Source: Pseudomonadota bacterium (GTDB lineage Bacteria > Pseudomonadota > Alphaproteobacteria > Rhizobiales > Tepidamorphaceae). From it: a stretch of DNA of 64,000 nucleotides. Under the pieces are notes generated by a model, which was given only the letters and a program-made list of their open reading frames with translations, did not search any database and was not told where the DNA came from. Both the position numbers and the translations under genes were made by a program. Of the stretch, positions 25,628-33,387 are shown one piece after another; position 1 is the first letter of the stretch, and each line of letters opens with the position of its first letter. The stretch covers positions 1 to 64,000 of the forward strand of contig JAEWYT010000023.1 in the NCBI GenBank assembly GCA_023458595.1. Reading direction: 5' to 3'.

Positions 25628-25918
25628 ATGGAACAGAAACGCGACAGCGGCAGGCTGGTCAGTCTGCCGAGCGACGAGTTCGAGGCGCTGCTCGAACGCG
25701 CCGCCGAAGCCGGCGCCCGCCGTGCCCTGCATGAGGTTGGGCTCGACGGGACGGAGGCGGCCGAGGACATCCGCGATCTGCGATCGCTGCTGGCCGGGTT
25801 TCGGCTGGCCAGGCAGACGGCCGTGCAGACCGCCGTCCGCATCATCACCACCGGCATCCTGCTCGCCCTCATGGCCGGCATCGCCATCAAGCTGAAGCTG
25901 TTTGGCAACGGTCCCTGA
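25628..25918 (+). CDS. DUF6127 family small membrane protein
   Basis: A 96-residue protein with a soluble helical N-terminus (SDEFEALLERAAEAGARRAL) and one C-terminal membrane segment (about 72-90, IITTGILLALMAGIAI). This matches DUF6127, common near the lysis genes of these phages. The ATG at 25628 is preferred to a TTG 15 bases upstream. It may be holin-like, but that is inference. It is followed by a strong terminator. Confidence 0.7.
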   Translation: MEQKRDSGRLVSLPSDEFEALLERAAEAGARRALHEVGLDGTEAAEDIRDLRSLLAGFRLARQTAVQTAVRIITTGILLALMAGIAIKLKLFGNGP

Positions 25919-25946
25919 CCGGCGCTTCCGATCCTCCACCCACCAG

Positions 25947-25969
25947 CCCGCCCTTCGGCGGGTTTTTTT
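25947..25969 (+). terminator. Rho-independent terminator
   Basis: Perfect 6-bp stem CCCGCC / GGCGGG with loop CTTC, followed by seven T. It ends the morphogenesis operon just before the endolysin gene. Confidence 0.9.
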
Positions 25970-25986
25970 ATGTGCGGAGACCACCC

Positions 25987-26661
25987 ATGACGACTACCAC
26001 CTTCAACCACTGGCGCGACGTGCCCGAGCGCTCCTGGCGCTGGCAGAACTTCTCGCCCGCCGAGATCGCCTGCCGGGGCAGCGGCTCCTTGCGGATCAAC
26101 GAGGAGGCGCTCGACAAGCTGCAAGCCCTTCGCGATCGGCTGGGCAAGCCGCTGATCGTTCGCTCGGCCTACCGCAGCCCGGCGCACAACCGCGCCGTCG
26201 GCGGAGCGTCGCGCTCGAAGCATCTCGACGGCACGGCCTTCGACATCGCCATGGACAACCATGATCCCGCGGCGTTTGAGGCCGCCGCCCGGGCGGTCGG
26301 GTTCAAGGGGTTCGGCTTTTATCCGCGCTCGGGATTCATGCACATCGACCTCGGCCCCGAGCGCAGCTGGGGCGAGCGGTTCCCGGTCCAGGCGACAGCA
26401 TTTGCAGCCGAGACCCCGCCCGCGCGCGAGGTGCTGGCTGAGAGTCGCACGTTGAAGGGCAGCGGTGCGGCCGGTGTTGCGACTGTGGGCGCGGCCGGAA
26501 TCGAGGTGGCGCAGAACGTTCTGACCGAGACGCAGTCCGCTGTCCTGCCGCTCGTGCCCTATCTCGACACGCTGCGCGGGGTGTTCATCGCCGTGGCCCT
26601 CGCCGGCATCGCAGTCGCGATCTACGCCCGCATCGATGACTGGAAGCGGGGGCAGCGATGA
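25987..26661 (+). CDS. Peptidase M15 family endolysin with C-terminal membrane anchor
   Basis: A 224-residue protein. Residues about 40-125 form an M15A D-Ala-D-Ala-type peptidase with zinc ligands in SKHLDGTAFDI (His and Asp) and in GFMHIDLGP (His). A linker follows, then a membrane segment near 195-215 (GVFIAVALAGIAVAIYA). It degrades peptidoglycan peptide bridges at lysis. The start has GGAGA 7 bases upstream, immediately after the terminator. The membrane anchor suggests a SAR-like or tethered lysin. It overlaps the spanin gene by 4 bases. Confidence 0.88.
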   Translation: MTTTTFNHWRDVPERSWRWQNFSPAEIACRGSGSLRINEEALDKLQALRDRLGKPLIVRSAYRSPAHNRAVGGASRSKHLDGTAFDIAMDNHDPAAFEAAARAVGFKGFGFYPRSGFMHIDLGPERSWGERFPVQATAFAAETPPAREVLAESRTLKGSGAAGVATVGAAGIEVAQNVLTETQSAVLPLVPYLDTLRGVFIAVALAGIAVAIYARIDDWKRGQR

Positions 26662-26915
26662 TCGTCTCCCTACTTTCCGGCATCGCCACAAGTTCATCGG
26701 CACGGACTGCGCTGCGCTATGGCGCCATTGCCCTCTCGCTTGTCCTGTTCCTGCTCGCGTTCCGGCGTTCTGGCGAGCGCGCGGGTCGCCTCGTCGAACG
26801 CCTCGAAACCATGGAGAACGCCAATGACGTGCAGCGCCAGATGCTGGATGCCGCGGCTCGCCGCCCTCGCGATCGCAGCGATCTCGCTGACCGGCTGCGC
26901 GACGGTCACTTCTGA
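26658..26915 (+). CDS. Inner-membrane spanin (Rz-like)
   Basis: An 85-residue protein with one membrane segment (about 22-40, YGAIALSLVLFLLAF) and a charged helical periplasmic part (RLVERLETMENANDVQRQM). Size, topology, position after the endolysin and the overlapping lipoprotein gene in a second frame fit an Rz-type spanin that fuses inner and outer membranes at lysis. Sequence similarity among spanins is low, so the call rests on architecture. Confidence 0.65.
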   Translation: MIVSLLSGIATSSSARTALRYGAIALSLVLFLLAFRRSGERAGRLVERLETMENANDVQRQMLDAAARRPRDRSDLADRLRDGHF

Positions 26916-27084
26916 GCCGCGGATCGTCACGGTCTGCCCGCCGGTGGTCGAGTATAGCCGCGACTTCCAGGCCCGCGCTGCCGACGAACTTGATCTGCTG
27001 CCTGGCGGGTCGGCGATCGCCGAGATGCTGAGCGACTACGCCGTATTGCGGAATCAAGCTCAGGCTTGTCTGCGCAACAGCTAA
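26824..27084 (+). CDS. Outer-membrane spanin lipoprotein (Rz1-like)
   Basis: An 86-residue lipoprotein. A hydrophobic signal (RLAALAIAAISLTGC) ends in the lipobox LTGC. The mature part contains VTVCPPVVEYSRDFQ and is about 60 residues. The first third of the gene is embedded in the Rz-like gene in another frame, the classic Rz/Rz1 organisation. The ATG at 26824 is chosen; an internal ATG nearer the signal (26848) is possible. It is the last recognisable prophage gene. Confidence 0.7.
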   Translation: MTCSARCWMPRLAALAIAAISLTGCATVTSEPRIVTVCPPVVEYSRDFQARAADELDLLPGGSAIAEMLSDYAVLRNQAQACLRNS

Positions 27085-27090
27085 GAATGC

Positions 27091-27549
27091 TCAGGCGCCA
27101 TTCCACCATGAGTACGCGCCGACAATAAAGATGTAGCGCGCGCCCTTGCCGATTGAGACCAGCAAGACAAAACGCAGCAAGCCCACGCGTAATGCACCGG
27201 CGACCACGGTCAGCGGATCTCCAATGATGGGCAGCCAGGACAGGAGCAACGACCACACGCCATAACGGTTAAACCAGTCAGTTGCGCGACGGTATGACGG
27301 CTCGTCAATTGGAAACCAGCGGCGTTCGCGAAGCGCCGAAAAGAACCTGCCGAGCATCCAGTTCACCAGCGAGCCGAGCAAATTTCCTGCCGTTGCGACA
27401 ACAACCAAGGTGACAGGCTCGCCGCGTCCCATGGCGAGAAGCGTCAGGAGAGCGGCCTCAGAAGACCCCGGCAGGAGGGTCGCCGACGTGAACGCGCTTA
27501 TGAAGAGTGCGGCATATGCGGCAAGATCGGTTTCAGTGTCTGCTACCAA
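27091..27549 (-). CDS. DedA/YqaA family membrane protein
   Basis: A 152-residue integral membrane protein. LFISAFTSATLLPGSSEAALL and the GNLLGSLVNWMLGRF segment are typical of the YqaA branch of the DedA/SNARE-associated family, with four to five membrane segments. Family members are linked to undecaprenyl-phosphate/lipid flipping and membrane homeostasis. The TTG at 27549 is favoured because family members begin near DLAAYA; another TTG at 27597 directly abuts the upstream cytochrome gene. It is the distal gene of the copper operon and ends 6 bases from the prophage spanin stop, tail to tail. Confidence 0.8.
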   Translation of the reverse strand: MVADTETDLAAYAALFISAFTSATLLPGSSEAALLTLLAMGRGEPVTLVVVATAGNLLGSLVNWMLGRFFSALRERRWFPIDEPSYRRATDWFNRYGVWSLLLSWLPIIGDPLTVVAGALRVGLLRFVLLVSIGKGARYIFIVGAYSWWNGA

Positions 27550-27599
27550 TTTGGCTTTACCCTGAGTATCGCCACACACCGCCTGTCTTTGCCGCAAGG

Positions 27600-28073
27600 T
27601 CAGCGGGACTGTTCATTTCGACGATTGATTTCGGCGTGTCGGGCCTGGATGTCGGACGGCCATCGGCTCTTGATGAATGCGAGGACGGACCAGATTTCCT
27701 CATCTGTGAGGACGGCGGCATAGGCTGGCATATCGCTCTCGTAACCGGGCACCAGCGCCGAGACGCCATCTTTGGTGATGCGAAACAGCACTTCATCCGC
27801 ATGGTGCCAAGTATGGCCGGATTCATCATGCGGCGGCGCCGGCAGGCGGCCATCGGGCCGGGGAGTTTGCCACTGTGGCTGTCCCTCCAAGTCAGTTCTA
27901 TGACAGGCGGCACAGTGGTCCCGATAGACCCGTTCGCCCAGCGCAACCTGCCGCGTATTTCGGGGATCGGCCTGACCCCACTGCGGTTGGCGACCGAGAC
28001 CACCGAGAAAAGCCGCGATGGTCACGGAGGCAATAGCAGCCGCAATGGCGAGGATGATGACCGTCGGCTTCAT
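27600..28073 (-). CDS. Monohaem class I cytochrome c
   Basis: A 157-residue secreted protein. An uncleaved anchor or signal lies at residues 6-25 (ILAIAAAIASVTIAAFLGG). The haem motif CAACH follows at about 55-59, and a methionine ligand is likely in SDMPAYAAVLTDEEI. It acts in periplasmic electron transfer. It is coupled to the upstream propeller gene by ATGA. In the copper setting it could take electrons from the multicopper oxidase or protect respiration, which is inference. Confidence 0.88.
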   Translation of the reverse strand: MKPTVIILAIAAAIASVTIAAFLGGLGRQPQWGQADPRNTRQVALGERVYRDHCAACHRTDLEGQPQWQTPRPDGRLPAPPHDESGHTWHHADEVLFRITKDGVSALVPGYESDMPAYAAVLTDEEIWSVLAFIKSRWPSDIQARHAEINRRNEQSR

Positions 28074-29407
28074 TGAGCTCCCAGCCGTTGCCAGGTCCGG
28101 CCGCCATCCTCACTGGTCAGCAACTCGTTCTGATGCGTCGACGCATACAGGCGCGCCGGGTCTTCGGGATCCACGGCGAGGTGCAGCAGGTAGCGGTCCC
28201 CAAAATCGTTGCTCAAGATCTGCCAGTTGAGAGATGGCTCCTCTGTGCGAAGCAGACCGCTGCCGAGCAGGAATGCGTAGACCGAACCGTCTGTCGTCAC
28301 CTCGATCATGCTGGCGGGACGACGCAGGAGATGGGCGGGTTGCCACACGCGACCGCTGTCTGCGCTGACGAACAGCCCCTGCTGTGTTGCGGCGTAAACC
28401 CTTGCCACGTCAGTGGAAGAGGCTGCCAGGTCGATCAGGCCGTCCGGCGCCGGTCCGACACGGCTCCAATTGCGTCCGCCGTCGCGACTGATCTGGAGCC
28501 CGCCATGGACTCCATAGATCATGCTCGAATCGGCCTTGCTGACGTCCATCTGGTGGAAGTCAACCGGTCCTCCGACTCCCGGCGACAGCATTGTCCAGGT
28601 CCTGCCCCCGTCGTTCGATGCGATGAAACCGAGGTTTCCGCCGCGCGCCGGGTGCCCGCTGGCGTAGAGCGTTTGCGCATCGGTCGGGTGCGGCATGAAT
28701 CCCATGAAGTCGTCCCGCTGCTCGGAAATGAGATCGACAGTCCCGGATTCCAGCCGCAAGGCATATAGACCGTGATGGGTGGCGATGAGCAGGCGGTCGC
28801 TGTTGGCGCGATCGATCGCGAGCCCATGGATGTGCGTGGATCGCAACAGGTCGGCGAGGGGCGCATCGGATTGCGCGTGACCCACGAGCGGCGAGACAAC
28901 GAACAGAACGGCCGCCGCAAACATGAAGATGGTGACGGATGCTAAACGACTCATGGTGCTTCTTTTCCGAGGTGCCACCCACCAGAAAGCGATGATTGGG
29001 AGGACGATCCATTGCGCGATGGGCGAGAGGCCGGCGTCGATCACCGGGATGACCGGCATCAGGTCACGATAGGCCCAGGCTTCCCGGACCTCGATGTTGA
29101 GCCACTCGCTGAAGACGGTGTAGCCGATACCGATCAAAGTGGTGGCGATGCCCACAATCCGGTAGCCAGTCTCTGGCCATTGGCCGCTGCCGAACAGGAA
29201 CAGCGCGGCGAGGAGCGCGCTCATCGCGATCAGTATGTCTCCGCCAGTGCAATGAATGGCGGCGAACACGATTTCGCCCCAACTGCCGGTTTCCCACAGC
29301 GTGTAGAGCGGCATATGGGCGAATTCCCAAATGAGATTCCCAACCGCTATGGCGACCAGGTAGCGCCGCAGCACGTTTAGCCAGCCGATTTCGACTGCGA
29401 CCATCAC
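28070..29407 (-). CDS. Fusion of a four-helix membrane domain and a sialidase-like (F510_1955) beta-propeller
   Basis: A 445-residue open frame. Residues 1-145 form an integral membrane domain with about four hydrophobic segments (YLVAIAVGNLIWEFA; ILIAMSALLAALFLF; IVGIATTLIGIGY; WIVLPIIAFWWVA). At residue 152 an internal Met opens a typical signal peptide (SRLASVTIFMFAAAVLFVVSP, ending near GHAQS). The rest is an Asp-box beta-propeller (NDGGRTWT, RDGGRNWS, EDGGRTWQ) like F510_1955 glycosylhydrolase-family proteins. The parts exist as separate proteins elsewhere, as I recall. It may be a true fusion or two proteins with a second start at 28954. It overlaps both neighbours by 4 bases. Confidence 0.75.
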   Translation of the reverse strand: MMVAVEIGWLNVLRRYLVAIAVGNLIWEFAHMPLYTLWETGSWGEIVFAAIHCTGGDILIAMSALLAALFLFGSGQWPETGYRIVGIATTLIGIGYTVFSEWLNIEVREAWAYRDLMPVIPVIDAGLSPIAQWIVLPIIAFWWVAPRKRSTMSRLASVTIFMFAAAVLFVVSPLVGHAQSDAPLADLLRSTHIHGLAIDRANSDRLLIATHHGLYALRLESGTVDLISEQRDDFMGFMPHPTDAQTLYASGHPARGGNLGFIASNDGGRTWTMLSPGVGGPVDFHQMDVSKADSSMIYGVHGGLQISRDGGRNWSRVGPAPDGLIDLAASSTDVARVYAATQQGLFVSADSGRVWQPAHLLRRPASMIEVTTDGSVYAFLLGSGLLRTEEPSLNWQILSNDFGDRYLLHLAVDPEDPARLYASTHQNELLTSEDGGRTWQRLGAQ

Positions 29408-30936
29408 GACGAAATCTCGACTTCGATGATGTCCGGACTTCTTCGCGCGTATTCCAATGCATAGGCCAGTTCACCCGAGGATTCAGCGTAGATGTCGAGC
29501 ATTATATTGCCTTTGTCGATCTCCTGGCCGAGAGTCACATGCATGTAGACGCCCGCCGACTTGGCTTCCGGTGCGCCGGCGAGCTTGGCGAGTCTTGAGA
29601 GCTTGCGATTGTTGATATGAACGATACGTCCGGCACGCGGCGCGATCAACGGATGAACGTGGGGCGCCTTCGGCGGCGTTCGCATTCCACCCTGCGCCTC
29701 GCATATGGCCTGGAACTTCTTCCACGCTCGTCCGTCCGCAAGGGTCGCGAGCGCCGCAGTGGTTCCTTCCCCGCTGGCGACCTTCCCGCCGATCTCCAGC
29801 GCAGCCCCGGCCAATGTCGCCGACCGTCTGCGCAAATCGTCGGGCGAATCCGGCGCGCCTCGGAGAACTGCGAGGACATCCAGCGCTTCCAGGGCGGGGC
29901 CTATTCCGCGACCAACCGGTTGCGATCCGTCGGTCAGGATGCAAGTGGCCGACAGACCAAAGCGGGACGCCACGGCGCTGATCCGATCCGCAAGATGGCG
30001 CGCTGTCGCCTCGCTGCGGACCTTGGCGGTCGGTCCGACCGGAATGTCGATGACGACGTGCGTCGAACCGGCCGCGATCTTCTTGGACAGGACAGACGCG
30101 ATGAGCTGTCCCTCGGTATCGACATCGAGCTCGCGCTCTATGCGAACGAATATATCGTCGGCGGGACTGAGATGCATCGCCCCACCCCACGCGATGCAGC
30201 CTCCTTCGGCGTCCACCACACGCCTGAGCGTCGCGATATCCAGGTCAACCGGAGCAAGTGTCTCCATGGCATCCGCCGTGCCTGCCGGCGAGGTGATCGC
30301 ACGCGATGAAGTCTTGGGGATGACTAGCCCGTGGGCAGCAACAATCGCGACGACGATCGGGGTGGTACGGTTGCCCGGGAGCCCGCCAATGCAATGCTTG
30401 TCGACCACGATCGGGGAATCCCAGCGCAAACGCTCGCCGACCTCGACCATGGCGCCCGTCAGATCGACGGTCTCCTGCTCGTCGAGCGGAAGAGCCGCGC
30501 TCGCCGTCAGGAAGGCCGCCAGATGAACATCCGTATAGCGGCGTGCGGCGACGTCCTTGACGATCGACCCGATCGCGCGCGCGTCGAGCCGGTTCCCGTG
30601 GATCCGTCGGCGGACGCTGGCGAGGGATTCGAGTGTCGGTGCATGCGTGACGGTGACCGCCGCGTCCTCGTCGAGGCTCAGGATCTTCCACGCGGTCTCT
30701 GTCAGGGCGATCTGGTCGATGGCGAGCAAATCGTCCCCTTCGATCTGGAACAGGGTTGCCTGCATCTCACGGCCGTTGCTCGAAACCAGCACCTGCGATC
30801 TGGAAGCAAGACCTTCCGATCGGCAGACATGGCAGTCGGCCCGCATGATGACCACCGCCTGGTGCTGTGTGTGCAGGCGAAGACGTTTGGCGCGGAGCGG
30901 CGGTGGCACGGCAAGTTCGGCATCGTTGGGGGTCAT
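29404..30936 (-). CDS. Thymidine/AMP phosphorylase family protein
   Basis: A 510-residue protein of the long (archaeal-type) thymidine phosphorylase family. An N-terminal extension of ~85 residues has a DDLLAIDQIALTETAW region. The phosphorylase core begins with DARAIGSIVKDVAARRYTD. The family signature SSRAITSPAGTADAMETL binds phosphate and substrate, and the C-terminal domain is of the biotinyl-like fold (GRIVHINNRKLSRLAKLAG; GVYMHVTLGQEIDKG). Archaeal members convert nucleoside monophosphates plus phosphate into base and ribose 1,5-bisphosphate. It overlaps both the RNase-like gene and the propeller gene by ATGA. Confidence 0.88.
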   Translation of the reverse strand: MTPNDAELAVPPPLRAKRLRLHTQHQAVVIMRADCHVCRSEGLASRSQVLVSSNGREMQATLFQIEGDDLLAIDQIALTETAWKILSLDEDAAVTVTHAPTLESLASVRRRIHGNRLDARAIGSIVKDVAARRYTDVHLAAFLTASAALPLDEQETVDLTGAMVEVGERLRWDSPIVVDKHCIGGLPGNRTTPIVVAIVAAHGLVIPKTSSRAITSPAGTADAMETLAPVDLDIATLRRVVDAEGGCIAWGGAMHLSPADDIFVRIERELDVDTEGQLIASVLSKKIAAGSTHVVIDIPVGPTAKVRSEATARHLADRISAVASRFGLSATCILTDGSQPVGRGIGPALEALDVLAVLRGAPDSPDDLRRRSATLAGAALEIGGKVASGEGTTAALATLADGRAWKKFQAICEAQGGMRTPPKAPHVHPLIAPRAGRIVHINNRKLSRLAKLAGAPEAKSAGVYMHVTLGQEIDKGNIMLDIYAESSGELAYALEYARRSPDIIEVEISS

Positions 30937-32291
30937 AGGTCGAACGCCTGATCCTGTCGGGGAACGGACGCATTCCATCCCAGGTCCTTGTCGATGCGGA
31001 CGCGCAGCGCCTCGGCGGCTTCAGCCTCCCCATGAACGATGAAAGTGCGCGCAGGCGCGTGACGGAAGCCGGAGAGCCAGCGCATCAACTCATCAGAATC
31101 CGCGTGCGCCGAGAGTGCAGGCAGATCGGCAACCTCTGCCAGCACCGGTATCCACTGTCCGTGAATCTTGATCTCGCGGGCGCCCTGCAGCATGGCGCGT
31201 CCACGCGTGCCGGCAGCTTGAAAGCCGGAGAACAGGATGGTGTTCTTCTGATCGGGTGCGAAGGCCTTGAGATGGTGGAGAACGCGGCCACCGGTTGCCA
31301 TGCCGCTGGCCGAGATCACCACCTTCGGATAGGGACTCGCGGTAATTGCCTTGGACCCTTCGACGTCCCTTGTATAGGTAGCGATCCCGCAGATCGTGTC
31401 GCAATCCTCCGGTAAGAGCCGATGATCGTCGCGATGGCCGTGGAGCAGGTCCGTCGCGCTGATCGCCATGGGGCTGTCGAGATAGATTGGGATTTTTGAA
31501 AGCCGGCCGGACGATCTCAGCTTCCACAGATGATAAAGCAGCGACTGCGCCCGCCCGACCGCGAAGGCCGGGATCACCACGGTCCCGCCGCGCCGAACCG
31601 TGCGCTCGATGACGGACCCCAGCAGTTCCGTTGGATCGCCAGGTTCATGGATGCGGTCGCCGTACGTCGATTCAATGACGATGTAGTCGGCCTCGGAGAC
31701 AGGTTCCGGGTCATGCATCACGGGATCTCCGTAGCGGCCGAGATCTCCCGAAAAGACAACGCGTTTGCCGCCCCATTCGATATCGGCGGTGGCAGCACCC
31801 AGGATATGGCCGGCATGCCTGAACATCAGGATCGCCCCGCCGGGAAGCTGGAGAGGCTGGCCGAACGGAACGGACGAGAAGCGTTCCAGCGCGCGTTCCG
31901 CATCGTGAACGCCGTAAAGCGGCAGGGCAGGCTTGTGCTTGGAGAAGCCCTTCCGGTTCGCATAGTCGGCATCTTTCTCCTGAAGATAACCGCTATCCTT
32001 CAAGATCAGCTCTGCCACGTCGCGCGTCGCGTCCGTTGCAAAGATGTTCCCGCGGAAGCCGTCCCGCACGAGCTTCGGCAAATAGCCGGAATGATCGAGA
32101 TGCGCATGGGTCAAAACGACAGCATCTATGCTCGAAGGCTTGACCGGCAAAGGCGTCCAGTTCAGCTCGCGCAGGTTTTTCAGCCCCTGGAACAAGCCGC
32201 AGTCGATAAGGATGCGCTTGCCTTCATGGGTGAGGAGATGTTTCGAACCGGTGACAGTGCCAGCACCGCCGAGGGATGTGAGTTTGAGCAT
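30933..32291 (-). CDS. MBL-fold beta-CASP RNA metallo-hydrolase
   Basis: A 452-residue protein of the CPSF73/Ysh1 type. Zinc ligands are in LTHAHLDHSGYLP, FRHAGHILGAA and GDLGRYG. Beta-CASP features are ESTYGDR and GTVVIPAFAVGRAQ, followed by ISASGMATGGRVLHHL, LSAHADSDEL and a final FIVHGEAEAAEAL. Such enzymes are endo/5'-exoribonucleases. Being full length with all metal ligands, it should be active. It is coupled to the AMP phosphorylase gene, which suggests RNA breakdown feeding nucleotides to it (inference). Confidence 0.92.
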   Translation of the reverse strand: MLKLTSLGGAGTVTGSKHLLTHEGKRILIDCGLFQGLKNLRELNWTPLPVKPSSIDAVVLTHAHLDHSGYLPKLVRDGFRGNIFATDATRDVAELILKDSGYLQEKDADYANRKGFSKHKPALPLYGVHDAERALERFSSVPFGQPLQLPGGAILMFRHAGHILGAATADIEWGGKRVVFSGDLGRYGDPVMHDPEPVSEADYIVIESTYGDRIHEPGDPTELLGSVIERTVRRGGTVVIPAFAVGRAQSLLYHLWKLRSSGRLSKIPIYLDSPMAISATDLLHGHRDDHRLLPEDCDTICGIATYTRDVEGSKAITASPYPKVVISASGMATGGRVLHHLKAFAPDQKNTILFSGFQAAGTRGRAMLQGAREIKIHGQWIPVLAEVADLPALSAHADSDELMRWLSGFRHAPARTFIVHGEAEAAEALRVRIDKDLGWNASVPRQDQAFDL

Positions 32292-32357
32292 GACTGCCTC
32301 CTGGTCGACTTCAATTTAGCTGAGCACCGGCCTCTGCACGCCTCGGTGGTTTGCCCC

Positions 32358-33356
32358 TCATTCAACGCCGCTTGTCCAAGGCGGAGGATCGCTGGCGGGA
32401 AACGAATCCATGCCTGCCTGTTCAACTTCGTCGCCAGGTTCGGGCGGACGGCGGTGCCGAATGATGTCCTCTTTGGCTTCCTCGGCGGAGGTGATCGCCG
32501 CAGCGATCAGCGGCGCCAGCCGGATAGCGTTGCTCTCATGTGGGACGGAATCGCTTGAGACGATCCGGTCAGTGAGCGCCATCAAGCGCTCAAAGGAATC
32601 CTCCGCGAACACCCCGTGGACAACCGCGCAAACAGGTCGCCGGAAGCCCTGGAGTGGCAGTTTCCGGGCGGCTTCGATCAGCGTCTGTCCAGATGAAGCG
32701 ATATCGTCGACGAGGACTGGACAGCGGGCCGTCCATTCCGAGAGATCGGGAAGTTGGACATCGACGTTGCGGTCGCCGTGCCGAATCTTGCGCAAGACGG
32801 CATAGGGAGCGGCAATTCGCCTGGCGATGGCCGACACCCACTGTTCGCTCTCCTCATCCGGGCCAATGATCAGCGGTTGATCGACCTCGGCGGCGATCCA
32901 GTCTGCCAACAGAGGTGCCGCGTGCAGCGTATCGGCCGGGATCGTGTAGAGCGCCGAGAGTGCGGGATACCGGTGCAGGTGAGGGTCGACCGTCACAATC
33001 CGGTCGAAGGTCGAAGACAGGAACCGCGCGAATGTCTTCGAGGTCACAGCCTCGCCCGGTTGAAAGCGTCGATCCTGTCGCATGTAGGAAAGGTAGGGCG
33101 CGATCAGCGTCACCTCGCTCGCGCCAAGCGCGCGGGCCGCGTCGGCGGCGAATGCGAGGCGGAGGAAGCCATCGTCCGGCCGCGCAAGCGTGCAGACCAA
33201 ATCCACCGGCCGATCGGCGACATCCGAAAGAATGCGGACATAACTCTCGCCATCGGGGAAACGCCGAGTCTCGATCGCGCCAAGTTCCCAACCGCCCGCT
33301 TCGGCAAGATGGCGCGCGAAGGATTCGTTGCCGGGCACGGGAAGGATCAGCCGCAT
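32358..33356 (-). CDS. Ribose-phosphate diphosphokinase (PRPP synthetase) paralogue
   Basis: A 332-residue protein with the two Rossmann-like halves of PRPP synthetases: PYLSYMRQDRRFQPGEAVTSK in the first, VTVDPHLHR for metal/ATP binding, and the PRPP loop VLVDDIASSGQTL in the second. The catalytic-flap basic residues appear as LRKIRHGDRNV, closer to archaeal class III enzymes than to the housekeeping KRR form. The final ~35 residues (PPEPGDEVEQAGMDSFPASDPPP) form an additional acidic tail. It makes PRPP from ribose 5-phosphate and ATP. It lies 66 bases upstream of the RNase-like gene and 31 bases downstream of the copper ATPase. Confidence 0.9.
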   Translation of the reverse strand: MRLILPVPGNESFARHLAEAGGWELGAIETRRFPDGESYVRILSDVADRPVDLVCTLARPDDGFLRLAFAADAARALGASEVTLIAPYLSYMRQDRRFQPGEAVTSKTFARFLSSTFDRIVTVDPHLHRYPALSALYTIPADTLHAAPLLADWIAAEVDQPLIIGPDEESEQWVSAIARRIAAPYAVLRKIRHGDRNVDVQLPDLSEWTARCPVLVDDIASSGQTLIEAARKLPLQGFRRPVCAVVHGVFAEDSFERLMALTDRIVSSDSVPHESNAIRLAPLIAAAITSAEEAKEDIIRHRRPPEPGDEVEQAGMDSFPASDPPPWTSGVE

Positions 33357-33387
33357 ACCCGGACCCCTTTCGTGTGAGAATTGCCGC

